The position numbers were made by a program, and so were the translations under genes. Positions 28,858 through 37,305 of a stretch of DNA of 64,000 nucleotides are shown here, one piece after another (positions within the stretch are counted from its first letter, which is position 1; the number at the start of each line of letters is the position of its first letter). Source of the stretch: Streptomyces antibioticus (GTDB lineage: Bacteria > Actinomycetota > Actinomycetes > Streptomycetales > Streptomycetaceae); assembly GCF_001514065.1 (NCBI RefSeq), contig NZ_KQ948424.1, positions 248,001 to 312,000 of the forward strand. The letters run 5' to 3'. The notes below the pieces were generated by a model. The model made no database searches. It saw only the letters and a list, made by a program, of their open reading frames with translations, and was not told the origin of the DNA.

Positions 28858-29499
28858 GTGACAGCCATCGAGCAGACAGAGGCGGCACGCCCGCGAGGCA
28901 CGCGCCTGCCGCGCCGTGCCCGACGGAATCAGCTGCTGGGCGCCGCACAGGAAGTGTTCGTGGCGCAGGGGTACCACTCGGCCGCGATGGACGACATCGC
29001 CGAGCGCGCCGGCGTCAGCAAGCCGGTGCTGTACCAGCACTTCCCGGGCAAGCTCGACCTCTACCTCGCGCTGCTGGACCAGCACTGCGAGGCGCTGATC
29101 GGTTCCGTACGACAGGCGCTGGCGTCGACGACCGACAACAAGCAGCGCGTACGGGCGACCATGGACGCCTACTTCGCGTACGTCGAGGACGACGGCGGCG
29201 CCTTCCGGCTGGTCTTCGAGTCGGACCTGACGAACGAGCCCGCGGTCCGCGAGCGCGTCGACAAGGTCACGAACGAGTGCGCCGAGGCGATCACCGATGT
29301 CATCGCCGAGGACACCGGCCTCTCGCGCGCGGAGTCGATGCTGCTGGCCTCGGGTCTGGGCGGCCTCGCCCAGGTCGTGGCCCGCGCGTGGCTGCACAGC
29401 GACCGCAGCGTCCCGCGCGAGCAGGCGGTCCAGCTGCTGACCTCGCTCGCCTGGCGAGGCATCGCCGGTTTCCCGCTGCACGGCACCGAGCACCACTGA
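28858..29499 (+). CDS. TetR-family transcriptional regulator
   Basis: 213 residues. The N-terminal helix-turn-helix is AAQEVFVAQGYHSAAMDDIA then ERAGVSKPVLYQHFPGKLDLY (about 28-70); the remaining helical part binds ligand and dimerises. The GTG at 28858 has GGGAGG 5 nt upstream. An ATG 12 bp earlier is possible but lies on top of that site. Corresponds by position to mycobacterial Rv3208, with DUF3107 next. Target and ligand unknown. Confidence 0.9.
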   Translation: MTAIEQTEAARPRGTRLPRRARRNQLLGAAQEVFVAQGYHSAAMDDIAERAGVSKPVLYQHFPGKLDLYLALLDQHCEALIGSVRQALASTTDNKQRVRATMDAYFAYVEDDGGAFRLVFESDLTNEPAVRERVDKVTNECAEAITDVIAEDTGLSRAESMLLASGLGGLAQVVARAWLHSDRSVPREQAVQLLTSLAWRGIAGFPLHGTEHH

Positions 29500-29643
29500 T
29501 CCCCGCCCCGGGACATTTGTTCCCGCCCGCTGTTCGCTCCTGGCGTTCTTGCGCGGAGCGTGTACGTCCCCTCACCGGGCTAATGTGTGCTGGGTACGGC
29601 GCGGAAGGTCGCGCACTTCACTGACCGTCGGAGGGACATAGCC

Positions 29644-29871
29644 GTGGAGGTCAAGATCGGCGTGCAGCACGCGCCCCGCGAGATCGTTCTGGAGAGCGGT
29701 CAGAGTGCCGAGGAGGTCGAGCGTGTGGTGGCCGAGGCACTCGCCGGAAAGTCGCAGCTGCTGAGCCTCACGGACGAGCACGGCCGCAAGGTCCTGGTCC
29801 CGGCCGACCGCCTCGCCTACGTGGAGCTCGGCGAGCCGGCCCCGCGCAAGGTGGGCTTCGGCGCGCTGTAG
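29644..29871 (+). CDS. DUF3107 small protein
   Basis: 75 residues, starting VEVKIGVQHAPREIVLESGQ. Full-length match to the actinobacterial DUF3107 family (Rv3208A/TB9.4 in M. tuberculosis). Function unknown. The GTG is preceded by GGAGGGA. It follows the TetR gene on the same strand and ends at a strong terminator. Confidence 0.88.
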   Translation: MEVKIGVQHAPREIVLESGQSAEEVERVVAEALAGKSQLLSLTDEHGRKVLVPADRLAYVELGEPAPRKVGFGAL

Positions 29872-29877
29872 GCAGAC

Positions 29878-29926
29878 GCATGAGGAAGGGCCCGGTGACG
29901 TCACGTCGCCGGGCCCTTCCTCATGC
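29878..29926 (+). terminator. Terminator after DUF3107
   Basis: Perfect 18-bp arms GCATGAGGAAGGGCCCGG (29878-29895) and complement (29909-29926) with a 13-nt loop, 6 bp after the stop codon. Confidence 0.88.
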
Positions 29927-30062
29927 GCACCCACGGTCCGCAAGATTTTTTTCTCCACATATGGAGCACAAGTCACGCACAGAGGAGGATTGCATTCCGC
30001 AGGTCACGGGTATGACGGGCTACGACCGTGATACGCAGCGTGGCCACGTGGGAGGGACCCCA

Positions 30063-30335
30063 ATGATCTTGCTGGAAGCGCTCGGTTCCGCTCTGCTCGG
30101 TCTCGTCCTGGCGGCCGCCGCCGCACACCGCCTGGCCCACCGCCTGCCCGCCCGCTCCCTGGTCCTCGCGACCGGAGTGGCCGGCGCCCTCTTCGGCGCC
30201 TTCATCACCCACAGCGCCCTGGGCGCGGGCAACGTCCTGCTGACCCTGATCGGCGCGACGGTGGTCTCGATCGCATCCTTGTCGCTCCTGCTCCGCCCGG
30301 CGCGCAGACTCCGCCGCCGATCAGTGGCGGCATAA
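30063..30335 (+). CDS. Small hydrophobic membrane protein
   Basis: 90 residues with three predicted TM segments (about 3-22, 30-50, 55-78) and a basic C-terminus RPARRLRRRSVAA. GGGAGGG lies 6 nt before the ATG. No family is recognised. It ends 31 bp before a dispersed repeat and converges on the ferritin-like gene. Confidence 0.7.
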   Translation: MILLEALGSALLGLVLAAAAAHRLAHRLPARSLVLATGVAGALFGAFITHSALGAGNVLLTLIGATVVSIASLSLLLRPARRLRRRSVAA

Positions 30336-30366
30336 GTTCTGAAGCCGGCCAGGGCAACGCCCCTCT

Positions 30367-30413
30367 AGGGGCGCGGGGCTGTATTGATTTGCGGCTACCG
30401 CCGCGTGGGCGCG
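30367..30413 (+). repeat. Dispersed 47-bp intergenic repeat, copy 1
   Basis: AGGGGCGCGGGGCTGTAT... to GTGGGCGCG. It is 46/47 identical to the reverse complement of 62915-62961. Both copies lie between convergent genes. It contains a GCGG/CCGC hairpin. Typical of Streptomyces intergenic repeats of the GGGGCGCGGGG type. Confidence 0.85.
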
Positions 30414-30475
30414 CCCAGCGCCCACGCAGCCGCAGCCGCAGCCGCAAGATGGACCGCGACCGCCCCCACGGAGCG

Positions 30476-31213
30476 CTACGCCGCCAAGCCCAGCGCAGCC
30501 ATCCGCTTCGTGTGCGCCTCGGTGATCCGCGAGAACATCCGCCCCACCTCGGCGAGATCGAACCCGTCGGCAACCCCACCGACGAGCATCGTCGACAGCG
30601 CGTCCCGGTCGGCGACCACCCGCTGCGACTGCGACAGCGCCTCACCCATGAGACGCCGCGCCCACAGAGCGAGACGCCCGCCCACGCGCGGATCGGCGTC
30701 GATCGCGGCCCGCACCTTCTCGACGGCGAACCCGGCATGCCCCGTGTCGTCGAGAACGGCGAGCACCAGCTCACGCGTGTCCGAGTCCAGCCGCGCAGCG
30801 ACCTCGCGGTAGAAGTCGCTGGCGATGGAGTCGCCGACGTAGGCCTTGACGAGCCCCTCCAGCCAGTCCGACGGTGCCGTCTGCCGATGGAAGCCGTCGA
30901 GGGCGGCGACGAACGGCTCCATGGCCTCCGTCGGCTCGGCGCCGATCTCGGTCAGCCGGTCGCGCAGCTTCTCGTAGTGGTGGAACTCCGCCGACGCCAT
31001 CTTCGCCAGCTCCGCCTTGTCCGCCAGGGTCGGCGCCAGCTTGGCGTCCTCCGCGAGCCGCTCGAACGCCGCGAGTTCGCCGTAGGCGAGTGCGCCGAGG
31101 AGGTCGACGACCGCGGCCCGGTACTGGGGCTCCGCGGAGGCCTGGGCCCAGTCCTGGGCGGCCACTCCGGTGGGCTCGGCGGGTGCGTCAGAGGTGTTGT
31201 CAGGCGTCGTCAT
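30476..31213 (-). CDS. Ferritin-like domain protein (tRNA-hydroxylase/ferritin-like fold)
   Basis: 245 residues, mostly helical. Metal-ligand-like Glu and His residues appear in GALAYGELAAFERLAEDA, MASAEFHHYEKLRDRL and VLDDTGHAGFAVEKV, the pattern of the ferritin-like superfamily. Orthologue by position of mycobacterial Rv3210c. The ATG at 31213 has no Shine-Dalgarno, but TATTGT ends 7 nt upstream, indicating a leaderless mRNA. Divergent from the DEAD-box helicase. Function unknown; redox or RNA-modification roles are guesses. Confidence 0.82.
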   Translation of the reverse strand: MTTPDNTSDAPAEPTGVAAQDWAQASAEPQYRAAVVDLLGALAYGELAAFERLAEDAKLAPTLADKAELAKMASAEFHHYEKLRDRLTEIGAEPTEAMEPFVAALDGFHRQTAPSDWLEGLVKAYVGDSIASDFYREVAARLDSDTRELVLAVLDDTGHAGFAVEKVRAAIDADPRVGGRLALWARRLMGEALSQSQRVVADRDALSTMLVGGVADGFDLAEVGRMFSRITEAHTKRMAALGLAA

Positions 31214-31612
31214 GAAGCGCACAATAGTCCGCTCGCCGAGACTCGGAAGTCCCTGGTCAATCAGTGTGACGACGACTACGTGACCAAATCGGCCATCACA
31301 TGTGCGCGTTTCCGGGGTATGGTGGTAATGCGCCTGCTGAGTACGTGCGTCTATGACGACGCCGTATTTGCCGGGCCGCACGTATGAGGATGCCCGGTCG
31401 GTGGCCCGATCGGCTCCGACCTGACAGCTCTCCTCGCCCGTACGGCACTGTGCGTACGGCATCCGGAGGGACCCTCAGCGGTTCGAGCGCTAGAGCGTCG
31501 GCAGAGGTCCCGTGCCATTACGGCTGGTCCGTAAGGCAGTCGACGTCCCCAGCACGGTCTTTAAGAGACCCCCGAGCTCGCCTCGCACCGCGTACACAGA
31601 AGAGGCAGCACC
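31214..31612. other. 399-bp divergent intergenic region with probable long 5' UTR of the DEAD-box gene
   Basis: No credible gene. A leaderless-type -10 for the minus gene lies at 31221-31226. On the plus strand a TATGGT box at about 31319 could start a 5' UTR of some 280 nt. A hairpin with a bulged A lies at 31514-31537 (TTACGG/CCGTAA core), and a GAGGG/CCCTC palindrome near 31465. Long structured leaders are common for cold-induced DEAD-box genes; this is inference. Confidence 0.45.
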
Positions 31613-34300
31613 CTGACTACGACGTTCAGAGATCTCGGAATCCTTCCCGAGACCGCCGAGGCCCTCGAGGCCGTCGGCATCATCAACCCCTTCCCCATCC
31701 AGGAGATGACGCTCCCCGTCGCCCTTTCCGGCACGGACGTCATCGGCCAGGCCAAGACCGGCACCGGCAAGACGCTGGGCTTCGGCCTGCCGCTCCTCGA
31801 GCGCGTCACCGTCCCCGCCGACGTCGAGGCCGGCCGCGCCGCTCCCGAGGCGCTCACCGACGCCCCGCAGGCCCTCGTCGTCGTCCCCACGCGCGAGCTG
31901 TGCACCCAGGTCACCAACGACCTGCTGACCGCGGGCAAGGTCCGTAACGTACGCGTCCTCGCCATCTACGGCGGCCGTGCCTACGAGCCCCAGGTCGAGG
32001 CCCTCAAGAAGGGCGTCGACGTCATCGTCGGCACCCCGGGCCGCCTCCTGGACCTCGCGGGCCAGAAGAAGCTCAACCTCAAGCACATCAAGGCGCTCGT
32101 CCTCGACGAGGCCGACGAGATGCTCGACCTGGGCTTCCTGCCCGACGTCGAGAAGATCATCGACATGCTGCCGGCCCGCCGTCAGACCATGCTGTTCTCG
32201 GCGACCATGCCGGGCGCGGTCATCGGTCTCGCGCGCCGCTACATGTCGCGGCCCACGCACATCCGCGCCACCGCGCCGGACGACGAGGGCGTGACGGTCG
32301 CGAACATCTCGCAGCACGTGTACCGGGCCCACAACATGGACAAGCCCGAGATGGTCGCGCGCATCCTGCAGTCCGAGGGCCGCGGCCTCGCCATGATCTT
32401 CTGCCGTACGAAGCGCACCGCCGCCGACCTCGCCGACCAGCTCAAGCAGCGCGGCTTCGCCTCCGGCGCGGTCCACGGCGACCTCGGCCAGGGCGCCCGC
32501 GAGCAGGCGCTGCGCGCCTTCCGCAACGGCAAGGTGGACGTCCTCGTCTGCACCGACGTCGCCGCGCGCGGCATCGACGTCGAAGGCGTCACGCACGTCA
32601 TCAACTACCAGTCCCCCGAGGACGAGAAGACGTACCTGCACCGGGTCGGCCGTACTGGCCGCGCGGGCGCCAAGGGCATCGCGATCACCCTCGTCGACTG
32701 GGACGACATCCCGCGCTGGCAGCTCATCAACAAGGCGCTGGAGCTCAACTTCAACGACCCGCCGGAGACGTACTCCAGCTCCCCGCACTTCTACGAGGAG
32801 ATGAACATCCCCGCGGGCACCAAGGGTGTCCTGCCGCGTGCCGAGCGCACGCGCGCGGGCCTCGACGCGGAGGAGCTCGAGGACCTCGGCGAGACCGGCG
32901 GCCGTGGTGGCCGCGGTCGCGGTGACCGGACCGGCCGTGACAACCGTGGCGGTCGTGGCGGCAGGGACGAGTCCCGTCCCGCCGACGGCGAGCGTTCGTC
33001 GTCCCGTACACCGCGTCGTCGCCGCCGTACGCGCGGCGGTTCCGCGCTGGACGGCGCCTCGGCGCCCGCCGCCGAGGCGACCGCGCCTTCCGCGGACAGC
33101 GCGGTGACCGAGGACGCCCCCGCGACCCGCACCCCGCGCCGCCGTCGCCGCACCCGCAACGGTGCCGCGGCGGAGCAGCCGCAGGCCGTGGCCACCACGC
33201 CGGAGGCCGCCGAGACCGCGGTCGACACCGCCGAGGCCGTCGAGACGGCACCGCGTCGCCGCCGCACCCGCAGGACCGCGGAGACCGCGCCGGCGACCGA
33301 GCCGGTCGTCACCGAGGCCGTCGTGGCCGACCCGGTCGTCGCGGAGCCCGCGTCCGAGGCTCCCGCCGCCGCGCCGCGCCGCCGCACCCGCAAGGCCACC
33401 CCGGCCGCCGAGACCGCGGTCGACACCGCCGAGGCCGTCGAGGCCAAGCCGCGTCGCCGCACCCGTAAGGCCGCGGAGCCGGTGGCCGCCGCCGAGGTCG
33501 TCGAGGCCGCCCCCGCGGTCGTCGCCGAGCCCGAGGCTCCGGCCGCCGCACCGCGTCGCCGTACGCGCAAGACGGCCGCCGCCGCGGAGGCCGCGGTCGA
33601 CACGGCCGAGGGCACGGAGGCCAAGCCGGCGGTACGCCGTACGCGCAAGGCCGCCGCCGCGACGGAGACCACCGCCGAGGCCACCGAGCCGAAGCCGCGC
33701 CGGACCCGCAAGACCGCCGCTGCTGCCGGAGAGGCCGCCGTGGACACGGCCGAGGCCGTCGAGGCCAAGCCGCGTCGCACGCGGAAGACGGCCGCAGCCG
33801 TCGCCGACACGGCCGAGGCCGTGGAAGCCAAGCCGCGCCGGACCCGGAAGACCGCCGCTGCCGCTGCCGAAGCCGCCGTCGACACCGCCGAGGCCGTCGA
33901 GGCCAAGCCGCGTCGCACGCGGAAGACCGCTGCCGCTGCCGAGATCCCGGCCCAGGCCGTGGAGGAGGCGGAGGCGAAGCCGCGTCGTACGCGCAAGGCG
34001 GCCGCAGCCGCCGAAGCCGCCGTGGACACGGCCGAGGGCACGGAGGCCAAGCCGGCGGTACGCCGTACGCGCAAGGCCGCCGCTGCCGCCGTCGAGACGG
34101 CCGAGGCCGCTGAGGCCAAGCCGCGTCGGACCCGTAAGACGGCCGCCGCCGCGGAGACGACCGAGACGACCGAGGCGAAGCCGCGTCGGACCCGTAAGGC
34201 CGCTGCCTCCGCCGAGATCCCGGCGCAGGTCGCCGAGGACGCGGAGGCCAAGCCGAAGGTGCGGCGCACGCGTAAGGCCGCGGCCGCTTCGGAAGGCTGA
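31613..34300 (+). CDS. DEAD-box RNA helicase with long Ala/Lys/Arg-rich repeat tail
   Basis: 895 residues from a CTG codon at 31613. The helicase core (1-400) has the Q motif FPIQ, Walker A AKTGTGKT, VLDEADEMLD, SATMP, a GG/RGIDVEGV block and HRVGRTGRAG. It unwinds or remodels RNA in ribosome assembly or mRNA decay; the mycobacterial counterpart by position is RhlE (Rv3211). The tail (about 440-895) is low complexity, with some 16 PRRxTRK-like basic motifs separated by acidic/alanine spacers such as AVDTAEAVEA. No ATG, GTG or TTG occurs in frame between the stop at 31562 and the ATG at 31706, which would remove the Q motif. CTG has AGAGG upstream and gives LTTTFRDLGILPE. Confidence 0.9.
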   Translation: MTTTFRDLGILPETAEALEAVGIINPFPIQEMTLPVALSGTDVIGQAKTGTGKTLGFGLPLLERVTVPADVEAGRAAPEALTDAPQALVVVPTRELCTQVTNDLLTAGKVRNVRVLAIYGGRAYEPQVEALKKGVDVIVGTPGRLLDLAGQKKLNLKHIKALVLDEADEMLDLGFLPDVEKIIDMLPARRQTMLFSATMPGAVIGLARRYMSRPTHIRATAPDDEGVTVANISQHVYRAHNMDKPEMVARILQSEGRGLAMIFCRTKRTAADLADQLKQRGFASGAVHGDLGQGAREQALRAFRNGKVDVLVCTDVAARGIDVEGVTHVINYQSPEDEKTYLHRVGRTGRAGAKGIAITLVDWDDIPRWQLINKALELNFNDPPETYSSSPHFYEEMNIPAGTKGVLPRAERTRAGLDAEELEDLGETGGRGGRGRGDRTGRDNRGGRGGRDESRPADGERSSSRTPRRRRRTRGGSALDGASAPAAEATAPSADSAVTEDAPATRTPRRRRRTRNGAAAEQPQAVATTPEAAETAVDTAEAVETAPRRRRTRRTAETAPATEPVVTEAVVADPVVAEPASEAPAAAPRRRTRKATPAAETAVDTAEAVEAKPRRRTRKAAEPVAAAEVVEAAPAVVAEPEAPAAAPRRRTRKTAAAAEAAVDTAEGTEAKPAVRRTRKAAAATETTAEATEPKPRRTRKTAAAAGEAAVDTAEAVEAKPRRTRKTAAAVADTAEAVEAKPRRTRKTAAAAAEAAVDTAEAVEAKPRRTRKTAAAAEIPAQAVEEAEAKPRRTRKAAAAAEAAVDTAEGTEAKPAVRRTRKAAAAAVETAEAAEAKPRRTRKTAAAAETTETTEAKPRRTRKAAASAEIPAQVAEDAEAKPKVRRTRKAAAASEG
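33010..34285. repeat. Degenerate coding repeats in the DEAD-box helicase tail
   Basis: About 16 units of 60-90 bp, each with a codon block for (K/A)PRRTRK(T/A)AA and an acidic spacer. Some units are almost identical, including two copies of a block containing EGTEAKPAVRRTRKAAA. Recombination and copy-number change are likely. Confidence 0.85.
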
Positions 34301-34313
34301 GCACGCGTTTGTC

Positions 34314-34355
34314 GCCGGCGGCCCGGTCCACCGACAGGTGGGCCGGGCCGTCGGC
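34314..34355 (+). terminator. Terminator after the DEAD-box gene
   Basis: 19-bp stem (34314-34332 with 34337-34355) containing two G-U pairs, a GACA tetraloop, and ATTTC after it. It starts 14 bp after the stop. Confidence 0.75.
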
Positions 34356-34448
34356 ATTTCCGGGCGCACGCTCCCCGAGCCCGCCCTCCCAAGCCCAGGT
34401 GGTCCACCTCACGCCGCGCCCTGAACCCCCGCCGGATAGCCTCACACC

Positions 34449-35330
34449 ATGAGCCGTCCCCCCACCTTCGCTCCGCCCCCCGGCGCCCGTGCCTACTCCC
34501 TGGGCACGTCACGCGGTGAGTTCGCCGTGGTCGACGCTCCGGTGGCGGACGGCGTCACGCCGCGTGGCACCGCCCTGCTGCTGCCCGGGTTCACCGGCAG
34601 CAAGGAGGACTTCAACCCGCTGCACGAGCCGCTCGCGGCGCGTGGCTACCGTACGGTCGCCGTGGACGGGCGCGGCCAGTACGAGTCGGACGGGCCGGAC
34701 ACCGACGAATCCGCCTACGCTCAGGACGAGTTGGCGAAGGACGTGCTCGCGCAGGCGGCCGCGATCGGCGCGCCCGTGCATCTCGTGGGGCACTCGCTCG
34801 GCGGGCAGATCGCGCGGGCGGCCGTGCTCCTCGACCCCACGCCCTTCCGTTCCCTGACCCTCATGTCCTCGGGCCCTGCCCAGATCTCCGTCTCCCAGCA
34901 GCAGCGCGTCAAGCTGCTCCGGGACGGGCTGGCCGTGATGGGCATGGCGGAGGTGTGGGACGCGATCCAGGCCATGGAGCCGCCCGAGGAGACCGACACC
35001 GGCGAGCTCGACGAGGGGCTCGACGACCGGGACGATCTGCGCCGACGCTGGCTGGCCAACAAGCCCGCCCAACTCATCGCCACCGGCCGCCAGTTGTGCA
35101 CCGAGCCGGACCGGGTCGACGAACTCGCCGCCGTACCGCTGCCGTTCCACGTGCTGTCGGGGGCGCACGACGACACCTGGCCGGTCCCGCTCCTCGACGA
35201 CATGGCCGTACGACTCCACGCGCACCGCACGGTCATCGCGGGGGCCGAGCACTCCCCCAACACCGACCGCCCCCTCGAAACGGCCCGCGCCTTCGCCGAC
35301 TTCTGGGACAGCACCCTCAAGCAGAGCTAG
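34449..35330 (+). CDS. Alpha/beta hydrolase
   Basis: 293 residues. LLLPGFTGSKEDF is the oxyanion loop, LVGHSLGGQIARAA the nucleophile elbow, LSGAHDDTWP the acid and GAEHSPNT the catalytic histidine. No signal peptide, so cytoplasmic. No Shine-Dalgarno; TAGCCT ends 6 nt before the ATG, so probably leaderless. The stop codon overlaps the stop of the convergent NYN gene. Substrate unknown. Confidence 0.88.
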   Translation: MSRPPTFAPPPGARAYSLGTSRGEFAVVDAPVADGVTPRGTALLLPGFTGSKEDFNPLHEPLAARGYRTVAVDGRGQYESDGPDTDESAYAQDELAKDVLAQAAAIGAPVHLVGHSLGGQIARAAVLLDPTPFRSLTLMSSGPAQISVSQQQRVKLLRDGLAVMGMAEVWDAIQAMEPPEETDTGELDEGLDDRDDLRRRWLANKPAQLIATGRQLCTEPDRVDELAAVPLPFHVLSGAHDDTWPVPLLDDMAVRLHAHRTVIAGAEHSPNTDRPLETARAFADFWDSTLKQS

Positions 35331-36220
35331 TACTGCGCCTGCAAGTGCTCCCAGAAACCGTCCCGCAGCGCCCGTCTCAGGTCCGCCTGGCCACGCAGCG
35401 AGTACTGGAGCAGTCCCTCCGCCTCGACCAGCAGGTCCTGGTCGACCGACCCGGGCAGGTAGGGGTGGCCGGGCAGCAGCTCCACCAGGGCCTCCCGGCC
35501 GCGTGCCGCCAGCCACTTCGCCGCGATCTGCGCGCCGACGAAGCGGACGTCCTCGCGGGTGGGCCGGTTCACCGCGGCCTCGTACGCGGCGGCCGTGCGG
35601 CGGGCGACGTACGGCTTGAAGAAGTCGAGGTCGAAGACGCGCTGGCTGTCGACCTCCCAGAGCAGCGGCTCGGCCTGGTTGCGGCCCTCGGGGGCCTCGA
35701 TGCCCCAGAGGTGGACGCGGGCGCCGTAGCCCTGTGCCGCCTCCACCGCCGACACCAGGTCCTCGTCGCCGCCGAGCAGGGCCGCGTCGCTGATCGCGCG
35801 GTGCCGGGCGAGGGACTCCAGGTCGGAGCGGATCAGTGAGTCGACGCCCTTCTGCTGGTTGTTGGCGTTGAGGTTGCCCAACCGCACCTTGACGTCCGGG
35901 AGTTCGGCGATCGACTGCTGCTCGGCGGTGTGGATGCGGCGCCTGGCCCCGTCGTACCAGTAGACCCGCAGCAGTCTGCTGTCCGCGAAGATCGTCCGGG
36001 CCCGGTCGATGAGCGCCTCGATGAGTCCCTCGGTATCGATGTCGAAGGAGCGGCGGTCCTCCGTCCCGGCGACCAGGCGCCCCGCGGCCGCGTAGAGATA
36101 CCCCGCGTCGACGAAGATCGCGTGGGTCGAGGGCGTCTTCGCCACCTCGGCGAGCATGCGCTGCAACAGCTCGTTGGTGTGGTCGATGCGGGCGCCCAGC
36201 GCCTGGAGGTCGTCGTTCAT
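35327..36220 (-). CDS. NYN/PIN-like RNase domain protein
   Basis: 297 residues. The NYN fold shows HAIFVDAGYLYAAAG (about 31-45; first acidic residue), VYWYDGARRR, QKGVDSLIRSDL (second acid) and AALLGGDEDLVSAVEAAQGYG then ARVHLWGIE, the usual acidic cluster of NYN metal-dependent nucleases. The C-terminal 110 residues look helical and may bind RNA or partners. ATG at 36220 is preferred: GACAAT lies 7 nt upstream, a plausible leaderless -10 box. An ATG at 36229 would add three residues. TAG overlaps the TAG of the opposite gene in CTAG. Confidence 0.8.
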   Translation of the reverse strand: MNDDLQALGARIDHTNELLQRMLAEVAKTPSTHAIFVDAGYLYAAAGRLVAGTEDRRSFDIDTEGLIEALIDRARTIFADSRLLRVYWYDGARRRIHTAEQQSIAELPDVKVRLGNLNANNQQKGVDSLIRSDLESLARHRAISDAALLGGDEDLVSAVEAAQGYGARVHLWGIEAPEGRNQAEPLLWEVDSQRVFDLDFFKPYVARRTAAAYEAAVNRPTREDVRFVGAQIAAKWLAARGREALVELLPGHPYLPGSVDQDLLVEAEGLLQYSLRGQADLRRALRDGFWEHLQAQY

Positions 36221-36415
36221 CGCCACCATTGTCCCGGCGGTCACGCTGCGAACACAACCGGTCCCGGTCAGTCTCATACAGACCACTTACCGGTCAGTAG
36301 TTAGTCGTTCGAAAAATTTCTTTAGCGTAGGGAATGTTTGTAACACGCAGCCCGTTAGATACAGACATACGCAGCTGTTCTCCTCAGGAGGATGACCAGA
36401 CGAAGGGAGAAGCCC

Positions 36416-36568
36416 ATGCGCTTCGAAATCATGCGACTCGACGACGTCGACGGTACCCCCGTGGACAGCACCGTCGTGGACGCCGCCTCCGTCAACCGGA
36501 TCGTTCAGCAGGCCGCCGCCATCGGACAGCGCCTCTGGATTCGCCCGGCCGACACCTCGGCCTCGTAA
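36416..36568 (+). CDS. Conserved 50-residue small protein
   Basis: Encodes MRFEIMRLDDVDGTPVDSTV and on to IRPADTSAS. An amphipathic helix VVDAASVNRIVQQAAAIG is likely. AAGGGAG lies upstream of the ATG and a strong hairpin directly follows the stop, so it is a compact stand-alone transcription unit. No family recognised. Confidence 0.72.
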   Translation: MRFEIMRLDDVDGTPVDSTVVDAASVNRIVQQAAAIGQRLWIRPADTSAS

Positions 36569-36580
36569 CCGACACAGCTT

Positions 36581-36620
36581 CAGAGCCCCCGTACGGCAAC
36601 GATGTCGTACGGGGGCTCTG
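36581..36620. terminator. Bidirectional terminator
   Basis: Perfect 15-bp arms CAGAGCCCCCGTACG (36581-36595) and complement (36606-36620), 10-nt loop, between the 50-residue ORF and the convergent marC-like gene. Confidence 0.88.
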
Positions 36621-36643
36621 CGCTTTCCAAAGCCGTACCGGGC

Positions 36644-37249
36644 TCAGCTGCCCCGGATCACCTGCGTGACCCCGTTGATGATCTGCTGCACGGCGATCGC
36701 GGACAGCATCATGCCCGCGAGCCGCGTCACCAGGACGACCCCGCCGTCCTTGATGACCCGGATGATCAGCAGCGAGTACCGCATGACCAGCCACAGCACG
36801 ACATGGATGGCGAGGATCGCCACCCACACCGACACCTGCGTGGCGACACTGTCCGCTTTCTGCACGGCCAGGATCACGGACACGATCGCCCCCGGCCCGG
36901 CCAGCAGCGGCATGCCCAGGGGCACGAGCGCGACATTGACGTCCTTGGTCTGCTTCGGTTCGTCGGTCTTGCCGGTGAGCAGGTCCAGGGCGATGAGCAG
37001 GAGCAGCAGTCCGCCCGCGATCATCAGCGCGGGGACGGAGACGTGCAGGTAGTTGAGGATCTGGTGGCCGAGGAGGCCGAAGACCGCGATCACCCCGCCC
37101 GCCACACAGACGGCCTGGAAGGCCATCCGCTTCTGCACCTTGCCGGGCCGGCCGGCGGTCAGGGCGAGGAAGATCGGGGTGATCCCCGGGGGATCCATGA
37201 TGACGAACAGGGTCAGGAAGAGAGAGCCGAAAACGGCAGCGTCGAACAC
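36644..37249 (-). CDS. MarC-family integral membrane protein
   Basis: 201 residues with six TM helices. MarC/UPF0056 features are FVIMDPPGITPIFLALTAG at the N-terminus, a second repeat VALVPLGMPLLAGPGAIVSV in the middle, and VTRLAGMMLSAIAVQQIING at the end. The GTG at 37249 has AAGG about 7 nt upstream. Transported substrate unknown; early links of MarC to antibiotic resistance have not held up. Confidence 0.9.
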   Translation of the reverse strand: MFDAAVFGSLFLTLFVIMDPPGITPIFLALTAGRPGKVQKRMAFQAVCVAGGVIAVFGLLGHQILNYLHVSVPALMIAGGLLLLLIALDLLTGKTDEPKQTKDVNVALVPLGMPLLAGPGAIVSVILAVQKADSVATQVSVWVAILAIHVVLWLVMRYSLLIIRVIKDGGVVLVTRLAGMMLSAIAVQQIINGVTQVIRGS

Positions 37250-37305
37250 AGGTGAGCCTTGCGAGAAGAAAGAAAAGTGGATCAGGTGGGCGTGCGGGCG
37301 ATCGC

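Noticed and set aside
33010-34285. CRISPR-like array
   Set aside because: The periodic sequence is in-frame coding repeat of the helicase tail; no constant repeats with unique spacers exist here or elsewhere in the window.
31490-34369. 959-residue antisense frame across the DEAD-box gene
   Set aside because: Gly/Arg/Leu/Asp repeats are the mirror of the Ala/Arg/Thr-rich helicase tail; no independent support.
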